64,000 nucleotides of DNA from Nocardioides psychrotolerans (GCF_900113685.1 NZ_FOQG01000008.1:113574-177573); one strand, 5' to 3'. Counted from the first letter of the stretch, positions 9,180 through 17,481 are shown. The notes: a model not told the origin generated them from the letters alone. A program made the numbers and translations.

Positions 9180-9303
9180 CCTACTACCTTCGCGTTCCAG
9201 CACGACGATTTACCCTCCGGCCGTAACTTGACCGTGACACGATTCGTTGGGTTAGCACAGCCGGCCGGTGGGAAGCATGGCTGCAACTACAGGGGAGATG
9301 TCC

Positions 9304-10503
9304 ATGTCCGCCAAACGCTTTGGCCGCACGCAGAAAGCAACGGCGATCCTGCCGCTCGCACTGCTGTCGGCCGCCTGGACCGCCAGCCTCGCCGGCGTCG
9401 GTCCGACCACCACGGTCTCTGCACCGACCACCACCGAGTCCACCTCGCTGCCCGACGGCACGAGCGTGCCGACCGAGGCGATCGAGGCTCCGGCCTCCGT
9501 CAGCGGTGGCCAGCTCGGCGGCGGGGCCGGCGGCAACACCGCACAGATCATCGCGACCTCCTCCACCAACGGCATCCCCTCCGCCGCGCTCGCCGCCTAC
9601 CAGCGCGCCGAGACGGTCATCAACTCCGCCGACAAGACCTGCAACCTGTCCTGGCAGCTCGTCGCCGCCATCGGCCGCGTCGAGTCCGACCACGGCCGCT
9701 ACGCCGGCAACGCCCTGAACAACGACGGCATCGCCACCCCCGGCATCTACGGCATCGCGCTCAACGGCAAGAACAACACCGCCGTCATCCGCGACACCGA
9801 CGCCGGCCTCTACGACAACGACCAGGTCTTCGACCGCGCCGTCGGCCCGATGCAGTTCATCCCCTCGACCTGGTCGGTCGTCGGCGTGGACGCCGACGGC
9901 GACGCCCAACGCAACCCCCAGGACATCGACGACGCCGCCCTGGCGACCGCGGTCTACCTCTGCTCCGGCAACGACGACCTTGCGACCCTGACCGGCCAGC
10001 GCGCCTCGGTCTACCGGTACAACCACTCCCAGTCCTACGTCGACCTCGTGCTCTCCATCATGGAGAACTACATGTCCGGCGACTACACCTCGGTGCCCAA
10101 CTCCACCACCGCGGCCGGCTACATCGTCCCCGACCCCGGCTACACCGCACCCGGCAATGGCGGCGGCAACGGCGGCGGCAACACCGGCAACATCAAGCCC
10201 GAGCCCTCCGGCGGGTCCACCACCCCCTCCGCACCCGAGACCGACCAACCCGCCCCCGACAACGGCGGCAGCACCGGCGGCGACAACGGCGGCGGCGACA
10301 ACCCGCTCCCCGTCCCCGAGGAGAACCCGGTCCCGCTGCCCTCGGTCAGCGTCCCCCCGCTGCCCTCGACCCAGGTCGAGCCCGTCGACAACATCCTCAC
10401 CCTCGCCCAAGCGATCGTCCAGTGCACCCTCGACGGCTACGTCGACAACATCCTCAAGAGCGACGACCCGTTCGACCAGTGCGTCAAGGACTACACCAGC
10501 TGA
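9304..10503 (+). CDS. secreted lytic transglycosylase
   Basis: Protein of 399 residues with an N-terminal export signal (basic SAKRFGRTQK, then a hydrophobic run to about residue 32). After a Thr/Ser-rich linker comes an SLT-type transglycosylase domain at about residues 95-270, with catalytic Glu127 in AIGRVESDHGRYAG and the substrate-groove motif GPMQFIPSTW at 181-190. The C-terminal 130 residues are a Gly/Asn/Pro-rich linker ending in a short region with two Cys (QCTLDGYV, DQCVKDY). It cleaves peptidoglycan glycan strands outside the cell. ATG 9304 is chosen because AGGGGAG lies about seven bases upstream. A strong terminator follows. Confidence 0.88.
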   Translation: MSAKRFGRTQKATAILPLALLSAAWTASLAGVGPTTTVSAPTTTESTSLPDGTSVPTEAIEAPASVSGGQLGGGAGGNTAQIIATSSTNGIPSAALAAYQRAETVINSADKTCNLSWQLVAAIGRVESDHGRYAGNALNNDGIATPGIYGIALNGKNNTAVIRDTDAGLYDNDQVFDRAVGPMQFIPSTWSVVGVDADGDAQRNPQDIDDAALATAVYLCSGNDDLATLTGQRASVYRYNHSQSYVDLVLSIMENYMSGDYTSVPNSTTAAGYIVPDPGYTAPGNGGGNGGGNTGNIKPEPSGGSTTPSAPETDQPAPDNGGSTGGDNGGGDNPLPVPEENPVPLPSVSVPPLPSTQVEPVDNILTLAQAIVQCTLDGYVDNILKSDDPFDQCVKDYTS

Positions 10504-10518
10504 TCGCCCTCCGACCCA

Positions 10519-10551
10519 CGACGAGCCCCGGCCCGAGGCCGGGGCTCGTCG
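10519..10551 (+). terminator. hairpin terminator after the transglycosylase gene
   Basis: A perfect 14-bp stem, CGACGAGCCCCGGC paired with its complement, with loop CCGAG. It lies 15 bases after the stop codon. There is no clear U-tract, as is usual for actinobacterial terminators. Confidence 0.8.
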
Positions 10552-10645
10552 CACGTCGGAGCCGCGTCACCCGCAGCACTGCCCTGGGCCCACTACGCCT
10601 CCGAGCTGCGCAAAGTCCCTCGCGAACCCGATCGGAGGCGTAGTT

Positions 10646-11629
10646 TTGACTGCCATGGAGGACCCGACACCGTCGAGTGGCGAGCCTGCCGGCGAGCTGT
10701 TCGACCGATGGCTCTCCCACCACGAGGGCGGCGCCACCGAGACCCGGCCGGCGGTCGGCCCGGCCACCCCCGACGCGGCGCTCGAGGCCGAGCAGGTGGC
10801 CCTGGCCGTGCGGCTCGCCGAGGAAGCGCGCGTGGCGCACCAGGCCACCGCCGCGGTCGCCAGCACCGTCGCCGTCGCCGTCACGACACCCGAGGCACCC
10901 GGGGCACCCGGGGCACCCGGGGCACCCGGGGCACCCGCGGCACCCGGGGCACCCGCGGCACCGCCCGAGGAGCCCTTGAGCTGGTCGAGCGGCTCGCCGG
11001 TCATCCGCCTTGCCCGACGCCTGCGCCGGGCGAGGCCCGCGCCCGCGCCCACCACCGGGGAGGACTCCTCCCCACCCCGGGTCACGCTCGTGCAGGCCAG
11101 CATCCCCGCCGTGCGCACCCCACCCCCGACCACTCCCCCGCCGGCGACTCCCGCGACCCCGGCGACACCCGGGACGGCGTTCACGGGCGGCAACGGCAGC
11201 GGCAACGTGGTGTTCAAACCCCGCACGGGCGCTCGCCGCTTGGTCGGGCTCCTGCTGCTCGCGTCCCTCGCCGCGACGGCCCTTGCCGGCTACGAGGCCT
11301 ACGACGTCCGCACGACCAACACGATCGCCGTCGCCGCCACCCTCGGCGCGCTCACCCTCGTGCTGTGGGCCCTGCGGGCCGGCTCGTCCGCGCCGCGGCT
11401 CAGCGTGACCAACGGCCAGCTCGAGGTGCTCGGGCCCGCGGGGCGCTTCGTCTTCGACCTGGACAGCCCCTACACCCCGATCGAGGTGGTCGGCACGGCC
11501 GGCAAGCGCGGCTGGAAGGTGCTCTTCCTGCGCCGAGGGATGTCGCCGTTCGTGATCGACTCCTCCATGGTCGACCCGGCCGAGTTCACGACCGTGCTGC
11601 GTCGCCACCGTCCGGAGCGGACCGACTGA
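10646..11629 (+). CDS. membrane protein with Ala-Pro-Gly linkers and PH-like C-terminal domain, unknown function
   Basis: Protein of about 327 residues. The N-terminal 75 residues are soluble, with a helix rich in Ala and Glu. Next is a repetitive A-P-G stretch, a basic segment (RLARRLRRARP), a second Pro/Thr-rich linker, two adjacent hydrophobic helices (near residues 195-245) and a C-terminal domain of about 85 residues resembling the PH-like domains of bacterial two-span membrane proteins. TTG 10646 has GGAGG seven bases upstream and is preferred; ATG 10655 is the alternative. Function unknown. The 3' end overlaps the convergent acetyltransferase gene by 44 bases. Confidence 0.65.
   Translation: MTAMEDPTPSSGEPAGELFDRWLSHHEGGATETRPAVGPATPDAALEAEQVALAVRLAEEARVAHQATAAVASTVAVAVTTPEAPGAPGAPGAPGAPAAPGAPAAPPEEPLSWSSGSPVIRLARRLRRARPAPAPTTGEDSSPPRVTLVQASIPAVRTPPPTTPPPATPATPATPGTAFTGGNGSGNVVFKPRTGARRLVGLLLLASLAATALAGYEAYDVRTTNTIAVAATLGALTLVLWALRAGSSAPRLSVTNGQLEVLGPAGRFVFDLDSPYTPIEVVGTAGKRGWKVLFLRRGMSPFVIDSSMVDPAEFTTVLRRHRPERTD
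10894..10956. repeat. 9-bp coding minisatellite (Ala-Pro-Gly)
   Basis: Seven head-to-tail copies of GGCACCCGG or GGCACCCGC. They encode repeated A-P-G/A-P-A in the linker of the membrane protein at 10646-11629. Copy changes would stay in frame and lengthen or shorten the linker. Confidence 0.9.
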
Positions 11630-12137
11630 CGTCGTCGGTCGGCAGCCAATAGCGTCGCTTGCCGTTGCGGGAGTCCTCGTGGCGCCCACCGGCGCCCTCG
11701 ATCGTGCCCCGTGAGCCCTCGTTGTCCTCGTCGCAGGTGACCAGGGCATGCTCGATGCCGAGTGCGGCCGCCTCGTCCAGGGCGAGCACCAGCGCCCGTG
11801 AGGCGTGCCCCTCCCGTCGCCGCGAGGGCCGCACGGAGTAGCCGATGTGGCCTCCCTCCTGGAGCAACCAGTCGTTGAGCACGTGGCGCAGCGCCAGGAA
11901 CCCGACGACCTCGCGACCGTCGGTGATCCAGGAGAACGAGCAGGCCACCCAGTCCTGGCGGATCGGGGTGCCGGCCGCGGAGCGCAACCACGCGGCGTAG
12001 GCGGCACAGCCCTGCTCGTCGTACGCCGGCGCGGGGTCGCCGAGGCCGGAGCCGTGCGGGTAGTCGGTGCCGAACTCCAGCATCGCCGCCGCCCAGGAGG
12101 CGTGCCAGCGGACATCGGGGGTGACGAGCTCGGTCAT
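11586..12137 (-). CDS. GNAT family N-acetyltransferase
   Basis: Protein of 183 residues with the GNAT acetyl-CoA site: strand 4 and motif A read GHIGYSVRPSRRREGHASRA, a match to (V/I)-x-P-x-x-R-x-x-G-x-(G/A). A following helix (ALDEAAALGI) and the motif VTCDEDNEGS fit strands 4-5 and the usual Asn of GNAT enzymes. It probably acetylates a small molecule; the substrate is unknown. It converges on and overlaps the previous gene by 44 bases. Confidence 0.85.
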   Translation of the reverse strand: MTELVTPDVRWHASWAAAMLEFGTDYPHGSGLGDPAPAYDEQGCAAYAAWLRSAAGTPIRQDWVACSFSWITDGREVVGFLALRHVLNDWLLQEGGHIGYSVRPSRRREGHASRALVLALDEAAALGIEHALVTCDEDNEGSRGTIEGAGGRHEDSRNGKRRYWLPTDDVSRSAPDGGDAARS

Positions 12138-12199
12138 GTCCTGATTGCACCAAACCGCCCCGGGGCACTGGCCACCGGATTCTGTGCACCACGAAAAAC

Positions 12200-12213
12200 T
12201 GGAACGTGTTCTA
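12200..12213. promoter_or_regulatory. KstR-like operator upstream of the thioesterase gene
   Basis: TGGAACGTGTTCTA matches T-N2-AAC-N2-GTT-N2-A, the consensus of KstR, the TetR-family repressor of sterol catabolism in Actinobacteria. It ends 10 bases before the GTG start at 12224 and no ribosome site follows, so the transcript may be leaderless and the operator would cover the promoter. Confidence 0.6.
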
Positions 12214-12223
12214 GACTCCGCCC

Positions 12224-12895
12224 GTGACCGGATACGTCAAGGACGACCTCGACCTCGAGGAGGTGGAACGCCAGAAGGCGCTCTACGGCCCCTTCGCCCA
12301 GTCGGTGCGTGAGCTGGTGGACGTGGCCATCCGCACCACCGTCGACGACGACGAGATCCGACGAGCGCAGGGCGAGATCGAGGCGATCGTGTCCCGCCTG
12401 CGCACCAGCCAGCTGGACGGCCCGTACGGCGTGCGGTTCGGCGCCGAGGGCCGCGGACGGCCGTGGGGCAACACGGTCGTGGGGCTGCGCAACGGCGCGG
12501 CTCCCCCGCTGGTGATCGACCACGACGACACCGGCCGGGCCTGGTCGGACTTCCACCTGGGCGCGGCCTACGAGGGTCCGCCCGGGCTCGTGCACGGCGG
12601 CGTCTCGGCGCTGCTCCTGGACCAGATGCTCGGCGAGGCGGCCGGCGCCGGCGGCAAACCGGGCATGACCGGGACCTTGACGCTGGTCTACCGCCGGGGC
12701 ACGCCGCTGGGCGACCTGCGGGCGGAGTCCTGGATCGAGCGCAGCGAGGGCATCAAGACCTGGGCCAAGGGCCACATCATCGGCCCCGAGGGCGTGACGG
12801 TCGAGGCGGAGGGGGTCTTCATCCTGCCGCGGTGGGCCCGAGCAGCGCTTGAGCGCCAGGACCCCGACAAGCCGACCCCCAGCTACTTCGAGTAG
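12224..12895 (+). CDS. PaaI-like hotdog-fold thioesterase
   Basis: Protein of 223 residues. The N-terminal half is helical and charged; the C-terminal half has the hotdog signature YEGPPGLVHGGVSALLLDQM (about residues 120-140), where the conserved H-G-G-x-x-x-x-x-x-D/E supplies the active site of PaaI/FcbC-type acyl-CoA thioesterases. It probably hydrolyses an acyl-CoA. The KstR-like site directly in front suggests a role in steroid or fatty acid breakdown, which is inference. It converges on ndh. Confidence 0.82.
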   Translation: MTGYVKDDLDLEEVERQKALYGPFAQSVRELVDVAIRTTVDDDEIRRAQGEIEAIVSRLRTSQLDGPYGVRFGAEGRGRPWGNTVVGLRNGAAPPLVIDHDDTGRAWSDFHLGAAYEGPPGLVHGGVSALLLDQMLGEAAGAGGKPGMTGTLTLVYRRGTPLGDLRAESWIERSEGIKTWAKGHIIGPEGVTVEAEGVFILPRWARAALERQDPDKPTPSYFE

Positions 12896-12919
12896 CCCGG
12901 GGACTTCGAGCCGTCCGGC

Positions 12920-14398
12920 TCAGCTGCTGGCGGGGTGCTTGACCCCACGCGCACCCGAGTCGGTGAGCCGGGCCTCTTCGAGGGCCTGCACCTCCAGCTC
13001 GTGGCGGCGGCTCTCGTCGAGCACCTGGCGTGCGGTGTCGTAGGCCCCAGGCGCGGACACGAGGTCGGTCGCGCCCCCTCGGAGCCGGCTGAGGGCTGCC
13101 CGGGCGAAGATCTGCTGCTCGGTCGTCGTGCGCTCGGAGCGACCGCGCCCCAGGAACGAGACGAACCAGTGCAGGACCGCGGTGACGCGGTTCTTGAAGC
13201 CGGTGATGTAGACGAGGTGCACGGCGAGCCACATCAGCCAGGCGGTGACGCCCGTCAGACGCAGCCGGCCGACCATCGCGACCGCGCGGAAGCGGCTGAT
13301 GATCGCCATGGAGCCCTTGTCGAAGTAGCGGAACGGCGCCTGGGCGGGCTTGCCCTTGAGTCGGTTGTCGATCTCCTTGGCGGCGTACTTGGCGCCCTGG
13401 ATGGCCACCTGGGCCACGCCGGGGAGGTTGTCGAGGGCGATCATGTCGCCGACGACGAACACCTCGGGGTGACCGGGCAGCGTCAGGTCGGGGTTGACGC
13501 CGATCCGGCCGGCGCGGTCGAGGGGAGCACCGGTCTGCTCCGCCAGGGTCTGCCCGAGCGAGCTGGCCTGCACGCCCGCGGCCCAGATCTTGGTGACGGT
13601 GTTGAGGCGCTCGACGCGGCCGTCCTTGTATTTCACCTCGAGGCCGCGCTCGTCGACATCGGTCACCATCGCGCCGAGCTGCACCTCGACGCCGAGCTTC
13701 TCGAGCTCGCGAGCGGTCCAGTCGCCGAGCTTGGCGCCGAACGGCGGCAGCACCTGCGGGGCGGCGTCGAGGAGGACGACGCGGGCGGTGCGGGTGTTGA
13801 TGGCACGGAAGTCGCGCTTGAGGGTGCGGTGGGCGAGCTCGGCGATCTGGCCGGCCATCTCCACGCCGGTCGGGCCGGCGCCGACGACCACGAACGTCAG
13901 GAGGTGGTCGACGTTGTCGCCACGCTTGGCGCCGAGCTCGGCCATCTCGAAGGCGCCGAAGATGCGGCCGCGCAGCTCGAGGGCGTCGTCGATGCTCTTC
14001 ATGCCGGGGGCGTATTCAGCGAACTGGTCGTTGCCGAAGTAGGACTGGCCCGCGCCGGCGGCGACGATCAGCGAGTCGTAGGGGTGGACGTGCTCGCGAC
14101 CGAGGACGTGCGAAGTGACGACGCGCTTCTGCAGGTCGATGCCGGTGACCTCGCCCAGGAGCACCTGGACGTTCTTCTGACTGCTGAGGACCTCGCGGGT
14201 CGGGGGGGCGATCTCGCCCTCGGAGAGGATGCCCGTGGCCACCTGGTAGAGCAGGGGCTGGAAGAGGTGATGGGTCGTCTTGGCGACCATCGTGACGTCC
14301 ACGTCGGTGCGCCGCAGGGCCTTGGTGCCGAACAGCCCCCCGAAGCCGGACCCGATCACCACGACCTGGTGGCGTGCACTGCTGGTCTCGGTGCTCAT
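12920..14398 (-). CDS. ndh: type II NADH dehydrogenase (NAD(P)/FAD-dependent oxidoreductase)
   Basis: Protein of 492 residues with two Rossmann motifs: VVVIGSGFGGLFG near residue 12 for FAD and FVVVGAGPTGVEMAGQ near residue 170 for NADH. HHLFQPLLYQVATG and the late motif VFVVGDMIALDNLPGVAQVA are characteristic of NDH-2, and a C-terminal hydrophobic helix (MWLAVHLVYITGF) attaches it to the membrane. It oxidises NADH and reduces menaquinone without pumping protons. Start ATG 14398. It is divergent from the RsbW-like gene. Confidence 0.93.
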   Translation of the reverse strand: MSTETSSARHQVVVIGSGFGGLFGTKALRRTDVDVTMVAKTTHHLFQPLLYQVATGILSEGEIAPPTREVLSSQKNVQVLLGEVTGIDLQKRVVTSHVLGREHVHPYDSLIVAAGAGQSYFGNDQFAEYAPGMKSIDDALELRGRIFGAFEMAELGAKRGDNVDHLLTFVVVGAGPTGVEMAGQIAELAHRTLKRDFRAINTRTARVVLLDAAPQVLPPFGAKLGDWTARELEKLGVEVQLGAMVTDVDERGLEVKYKDGRVERLNTVTKIWAAGVQASSLGQTLAEQTGAPLDRAGRIGVNPDLTLPGHPEVFVVGDMIALDNLPGVAQVAIQGAKYAAKEIDNRLKGKPAQAPFRYFDKGSMAIISRFRAVAMVGRLRLTGVTAWLMWLAVHLVYITGFKNRVTAVLHWFVSFLGRGRSERTTTEQQIFARAALSRLRGGATDLVSAPGAYDTARQVLDESRRHELEVQALEEARLTDSGARGVKHPASS

Positions 14399-14607
14399 GG
14401 GCTGCTCCCGGGGGTCGGTGGGTCCTCGTAGTCATTGTCCAGTGACGCAACAACACTGACCAATCCCGGCTTCCGTCGTCTGTGTCACATGGCTGGACCA
14501 CCTGGGTGGAGTGAGGAAAATTCAACGACATCAGGTTTGGTCCCACGACGCCCGGGGTAATCAGCCGACAGTTGCTCCACCCTGTCCCGTTGACGTCGGA
14601 GAATTCG

Positions 14608-15549
14608 TTGCCGTTGAACCGGCCAGCCCTGTCCTTGGGCACTGGGCCCCGGGGCGTGCAAGATGCACGCCGCTGGGTGGTCGACACATGTGCTGACATC
14701 GGCCGCGACGACCTCATCGAGTGCGCGGAGCTCGGCGTCTCGGAGCTGGTCACCAACGCCCTCCTCCACGGAGCCTCGCCGATCCAGGTGCGCGTGCGCG
14801 GCACCCTGGAGCATCCTCGCGTCGAGGTCCGCGACGGGTCGACGACCCCGCCGACGCTCCCGTCCAGCACCGAGCCGATCGACGAGGACGACCTGCTGCT
14901 GACCTTCGGGCGAGGGCTGAGCATCGTCGCCCGCAGCGCCGACGCCTGGGGAGCCGAGCTCGAGGACGACGGCAAGGTCGTCTGGTTCAACCCCGCGACC
15001 GGCTTCGCCGACGGTGACGGCATCGAGGGCACCATCACCGGCATCCTCGAGGGCCCGCGCGAGCAGCTCGCGGGCCAGGACCTCGTCGAGTTCGACATCC
15101 ACGAGGTCCCGCTCACCTCCTACATCGCCTTCCAGCGCCACTACCGTGAGCTGCGCCGCGAGGTCCGGCTGCTCGCGCTGGCCCACGAGTCCGACTACCC
15201 GCTCGCCAAGAACCTCTCCGACCTGTTCGGCAGCCTGGAGCAGCCCCTGCGCGAGGGGATGGGTGCGGGGCAGATCGAGGCGGCGCTCGCGGTCGGCCAG
15301 ACGAGCACCGACATCCATGTCGTGATGGACACCGAGTCAGCGACGACCGTGGGGCGCTTCATCGAGTTGCTCGACCTCGCCGACGCCTTCTGCCGCGAGG
15401 AACGCCTGCTCTCGCTGGCCCGCACCCCGGACCAGCAACGCTTCCAGGAGTGGTTCCTCGGTGAGCTCGTCCGCCAGACCAGCGGCGAGGACCCCCTGCC
15501 GTGGCGCGAGCCCAGCGCGCAGCAGCTCAGGCAGACTAGCGTCTCGTGA
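14608..15549 (+). CDS. RsbW-like anti-sigma ATPase domain protein with extra C-terminal region
   Basis: Protein of 313 residues from TTG 14608, chosen because GGAGA lies five bases upstream; TTG 14572 would add twelve residues. The first 130 residues are a GHKL ATPase domain with N-box ELGVSELVTNALLHG (about 42-56) and a G1-like VEVRDGST motif, as in the HATPase_c_2 family of anti-sigma factors. The remaining 180 residues are a mostly helical region without a recognised domain. Family members bind a sigma or anti-anti-sigma factor. The stop overlaps the first crcB start as GTGA, an unusual partner for fluoride channels. Confidence 0.75.
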   Translation: MPLNRPALSLGTGPRGVQDARRWVVDTCADIGRDDLIECAELGVSELVTNALLHGASPIQVRVRGTLEHPRVEVRDGSTTPPTLPSSTEPIDEDDLLLTFGRGLSIVARSADAWGAELEDDGKVVWFNPATGFADGDGIEGTITGILEGPREQLAGQDLVEFDIHEVPLTSYIAFQRHYRELRREVRLLALAHESDYPLAKNLSDLFGSLEQPLREGMGAGQIEAALAVGQTSTDIHVVMDTESATTVGRFIELLDLADAFCREERLLSLARTPDQQRFQEWFLGELVRQTSGEDPLPWREPSAQQLRQTSVS

Positions 15550-15959
15550 CTCCCCTGCCGCCGCGCCTGATCGGTGCGGTGGCGCTCGGCGGGGCGGTGG
15601 GCGTCGTGCTCCGCTACGCCCTGGGCGAGCTGGTCCCCGACGGCGACGGCTTCCCGTGGACGACCTTCGCCATCAATGTCTCCGGGGCCTTCGCGCTGGC
15701 CCTGCTGCCCGCGCTCGCTCCCGTCCGACGGTCCCGGACGCTCGCGGTCGCCCTCGGGCCGGGCGTCCTCGGCGGCTACACGACCCTCTCCGCGACCTCC
15801 GAGCAGGGACGCAGCCTGCTGGACCAGGGGCGCCCCGCCCTCGCAGCGGCGTACCTCCTGGGGACGCTGGGGACCGCGCTGGTGGCGGTGGCGATCGCCG
15901 GGCACTGGTCGACCGCAGCCGAGCAGCGGGCGATCGCCGTCGAGGACGGTGACCGGTGA
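15546..15959 (+). CDS. crcB: fluoride efflux transporter CrcB/Fluc, first subunit
   Basis: Four-span membrane protein of 137 residues. Fluc hallmarks are visible: an early GAVGVVLRYA with Arg, NVSGAFALAL (the pore Asn) and the central break GVLGGYTTLSA (the G-x-x-G-x-T-T-x-S motif). It starts at GTG 15546, overlapping the previous stop, and its own stop overlaps the next crcB start. Two adjacent crcB genes usually encode a heterodimer with opposite topologies. It protects the cytoplasm from fluoride. Confidence 0.9.
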   Translation: MTPLPPRLIGAVALGGAVGVVLRYALGELVPDGDGFPWTTFAINVSGAFALALLPALAPVRRSRTLAVALGPGVLGGYTTLSATSEQGRSLLDQGRPALAAAYLLGTLGTALVAVAIAGHWSTAAEQRAIAVEDGDR

Positions 15960-16282
15960 CCGTGTTGCTGGTCGCCGTGGGTGGCGCCGTCGGCGCGACC
16001 CTGCGGTTCCTGGTCGGCCACCACCTCGACCGCGCCCTGCCCTTCGGCACCTTCCTGGTCAACGTGGTGGGCTCGTTCCTGCTCGGCCTCTTCACAGCCC
16101 TGTCCTTGACCGAGCCGCTGCTGGCGTTGCTGGGGACGGGCTTCTGCGGCGGCCTGACGACCTACAGCGCCTTCGCTGTGCAGACGCACACCCTGGGCCG
16201 CCGCGGCGCGCTCTACGCCGCTGTGACGGTGCTGGTGTCCCTCGGCGCGTGCGGGCTGGGCTTCTGGGTCGGTCAGGCGTAG
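15956..16282 (+). CDS. crcB: fluoride efflux transporter CrcB/Fluc, second subunit
   Basis: Four-span protein of 108 residues with the same marks: GGAVGATLRFLVG, NVVGSFLLGL and GFCGGLTTYSAFA. It starts at GTG 15956 within the end of the first crcB, so the two subunits are translated as a coupled pair. The 3' end overlaps the convergent zincin gene by ten bases. No fluoride riboswitch is seen upstream. Confidence 0.92.
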   Translation: MTVLLVAVGGAVGATLRFLVGHHLDRALPFGTFLVNVVGSFLLGLFTALSLTEPLLALLGTGFCGGLTTYSAFAVQTHTLGRRGALYAAVTVLVSLGACGLGFWVGQA

Positions 16283-16629
16283 CCGAGCTGGTGCAGCCGC
16301 TCGTCGTCGATGCCGAAGTGGTGGGCCACCTCGTGCACGACGGTGATCCGGACCTCCTCGACCAGCTCGGCCTCGTCGGCGCACATGTCGAGCAGGGGGC
16401 CGCGGAAGATGAAGATCCGGTCAGGGAGCTCGACGCCCATCGTCCCGTCGCGCGCGGTCAGCGCGACGCCGTCGTAGAGACCCAGGAGGTCGGCCGGCTC
16501 GTGAGCCGGCGGCTCGTCCTCGACGAGGACCACGACGTTGTGGACCAGCGCGGCCAGCTCCTCGGGGATGCCGTCGAGCGCACGGTCGACGAGCTCGTCG
16601 AAGCGCTCGGGGTCCATCTCGACGGGCAT
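16273..16629 (-). CDS. small zincin-like metallopeptidase family protein
   Basis: Protein of 118 residues with the zinc-binding motif HEVAHHFG at residues 99-106 (HExxH then a further His and Gly), preceded by acidic segments. This is the shape of the minimal gluzincin/metzincin-like family once called DUF1025, whose substrate is unknown. ATG 16629 (MPVEMDPERF) is the family-like start; longer readings upstream are Arg/Gly-rich and unlikely. It is the last chromosomal gene before the tRNA-Asp attachment site of the integrated element. Confidence 0.82.
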   Translation of the reverse strand: MPVEMDPERFDELVDRALDGIPEELAALVHNVVVLVEDEPPAHEPADLLGLYDGVALTARDGTMGVELPDRIFIFRGPLLDMCADEAELVEEVRITVVHEVAHHFGIDDERLHQLGYA

Positions 16630-16668
16630 CCGGCCATTGTGCCCGCCACCCGGGCAGGCCCGGAAACG

Positions 16669-16706
16669 ACAGCACGTCCCGGACCTGGTGGTCCGGGACG
16701 TGCTGT
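16669..16706 (-). terminator. hairpin terminator, probably the original tRNA-Asp terminator
   Basis: A perfect 17-bp inverted repeat with loop TGGT. It lies just beyond the left copy of the tRNA 3' end (16719-16741). Read on the minus strand it is placed where the terminator of the tRNA-Asp transcript would be if the mobile element were absent. Confidence 0.8.
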
Positions 16707-16718
16707 CTCTGCTGCTTG

Positions 16719-16741
16719 TGCGACCCCGACGGGACTCGAAC
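16719..16741. repeat. left attachment site (attL) of the element
   Basis: 23 bp identical to 35519-35541. It contains CGACCCCGACGGGACTCGAA, which on the minus strand is the T-arm and acceptor 3' half of tRNA-Asp. No tRNA body follows here, so this is the displaced 3' fragment. Confidence 0.85.
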
Positions 16742-16929
16742 TTCGGCGGCGCACGTAGCCGCCAGGTGCCCCCGGCCCCCTTGAGGTGCCGCCCAGGCGT
16801 GGACGACCCCAACACGAAGAGGGTTCGTAGCCCCGCGCTTCCGCCGATAGCCCCCGGGCCGTGACCACTTGCGTGACCAGCGCCGGGACAACCGTTCGGC
16901 GTCATCTCCAACCGGAAGGGACCACCCAC

Positions 16930-17481
16930 ATGAGCGCCACCACCCACGACCCGCTCTCAGCCGAGGCCGCGGTCACCAGGCCGAGCGTCGAGCGGGGCGC
17001 GCACCTCGAAGCAGGTGGCCAGGAGGTCGAGACCATCGTCATCCTGCGTCCCACCTCGATGGACGCAGCCGCGTGGCAGCAGCTCGGCCAGGCCGTCGAC
17101 CACCTCGTGGCCACCGACCTCGTCGAGGTCCTCGCCGGCCTCCTGGCCAACGCTGCCCGTGGCGGTGTGGACATCGGCGACCTTCTCGGCGCCGCGTGCA
17201 CCGAGGCGACGCGCCGGCTGCCGCGGGGCATGGCGCTGACCGACGCCCGGCCCGGATCGTGGGAGTCGGACCTCATCAATTCCCTGACGCACCCCGACGC
17301 TGTCGATGAGGGCCCGGTGGCCACGCCGCTCGACGTGGAGTGCGAGCGCTGCTGGGCGGCGGTCGGCGCGTCGTGCTTCAACCCGGTCACGTACGTCGAC
17401 AACAAGCACCCGCACCGGGAGCGCGTCGAGCTCGCGCGCGGGGCGGTCTTCAGCACGACGTACGGCTGGGCGGGTTGGTGA
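16930..17481 (+). CDS. element-encoded protein with C-terminal zinc-finger-like motif, unknown
   Basis: Protein of 183 residues starting at ATG 16930, nine bases after GGAAGGGA. The first 130 residues are helical without a known domain. The C-terminus has C-E-R-C (138, 141), Cys149 and H-P-H-R (160-163), a pattern of C-x2-C-x7-C-x(10-12)-H-x-x-R seen in small zinc-finger proteins of actinobacterial phages. Its stop overlaps the next start as TGATG. First gene of the rightward left-end cassette; function unknown. Confidence 0.65.
   Translation: MSATTHDPLSAEAAVTRPSVERGAHLEAGGQEVETIVILRPTSMDAAAWQQLGQAVDHLVATDLVEVLAGLLANAARGGVDIGDLLGAACTEATRRLPRGMALTDARPGSWESDLINSLTHPDAVDEGPVATPLDVECERCWAAVGASCFNPVTYVDNKHPHRERVELARGAVFSTTYGWAGW

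Noticed and set aside
10894..10956. Short regular repeats as a CRISPR array
   Set aside because: The units are 9 bp, contiguous, without spacers, and encode a simple A-P-G linker.
14470..14500. TGTGTCACA upstream of ndh as a CRP or Rex site
   Set aside because: The half-sites are not spaced as in either consensus, so the match is too weak to call.
15400..15550. Fluoride riboswitch upstream of crcB
   Set aside because: The crcB genes follow the ATPase gene with overlapping codons, leaving no untranslated leader, and no riboswitch-like fold was seen before 14608.
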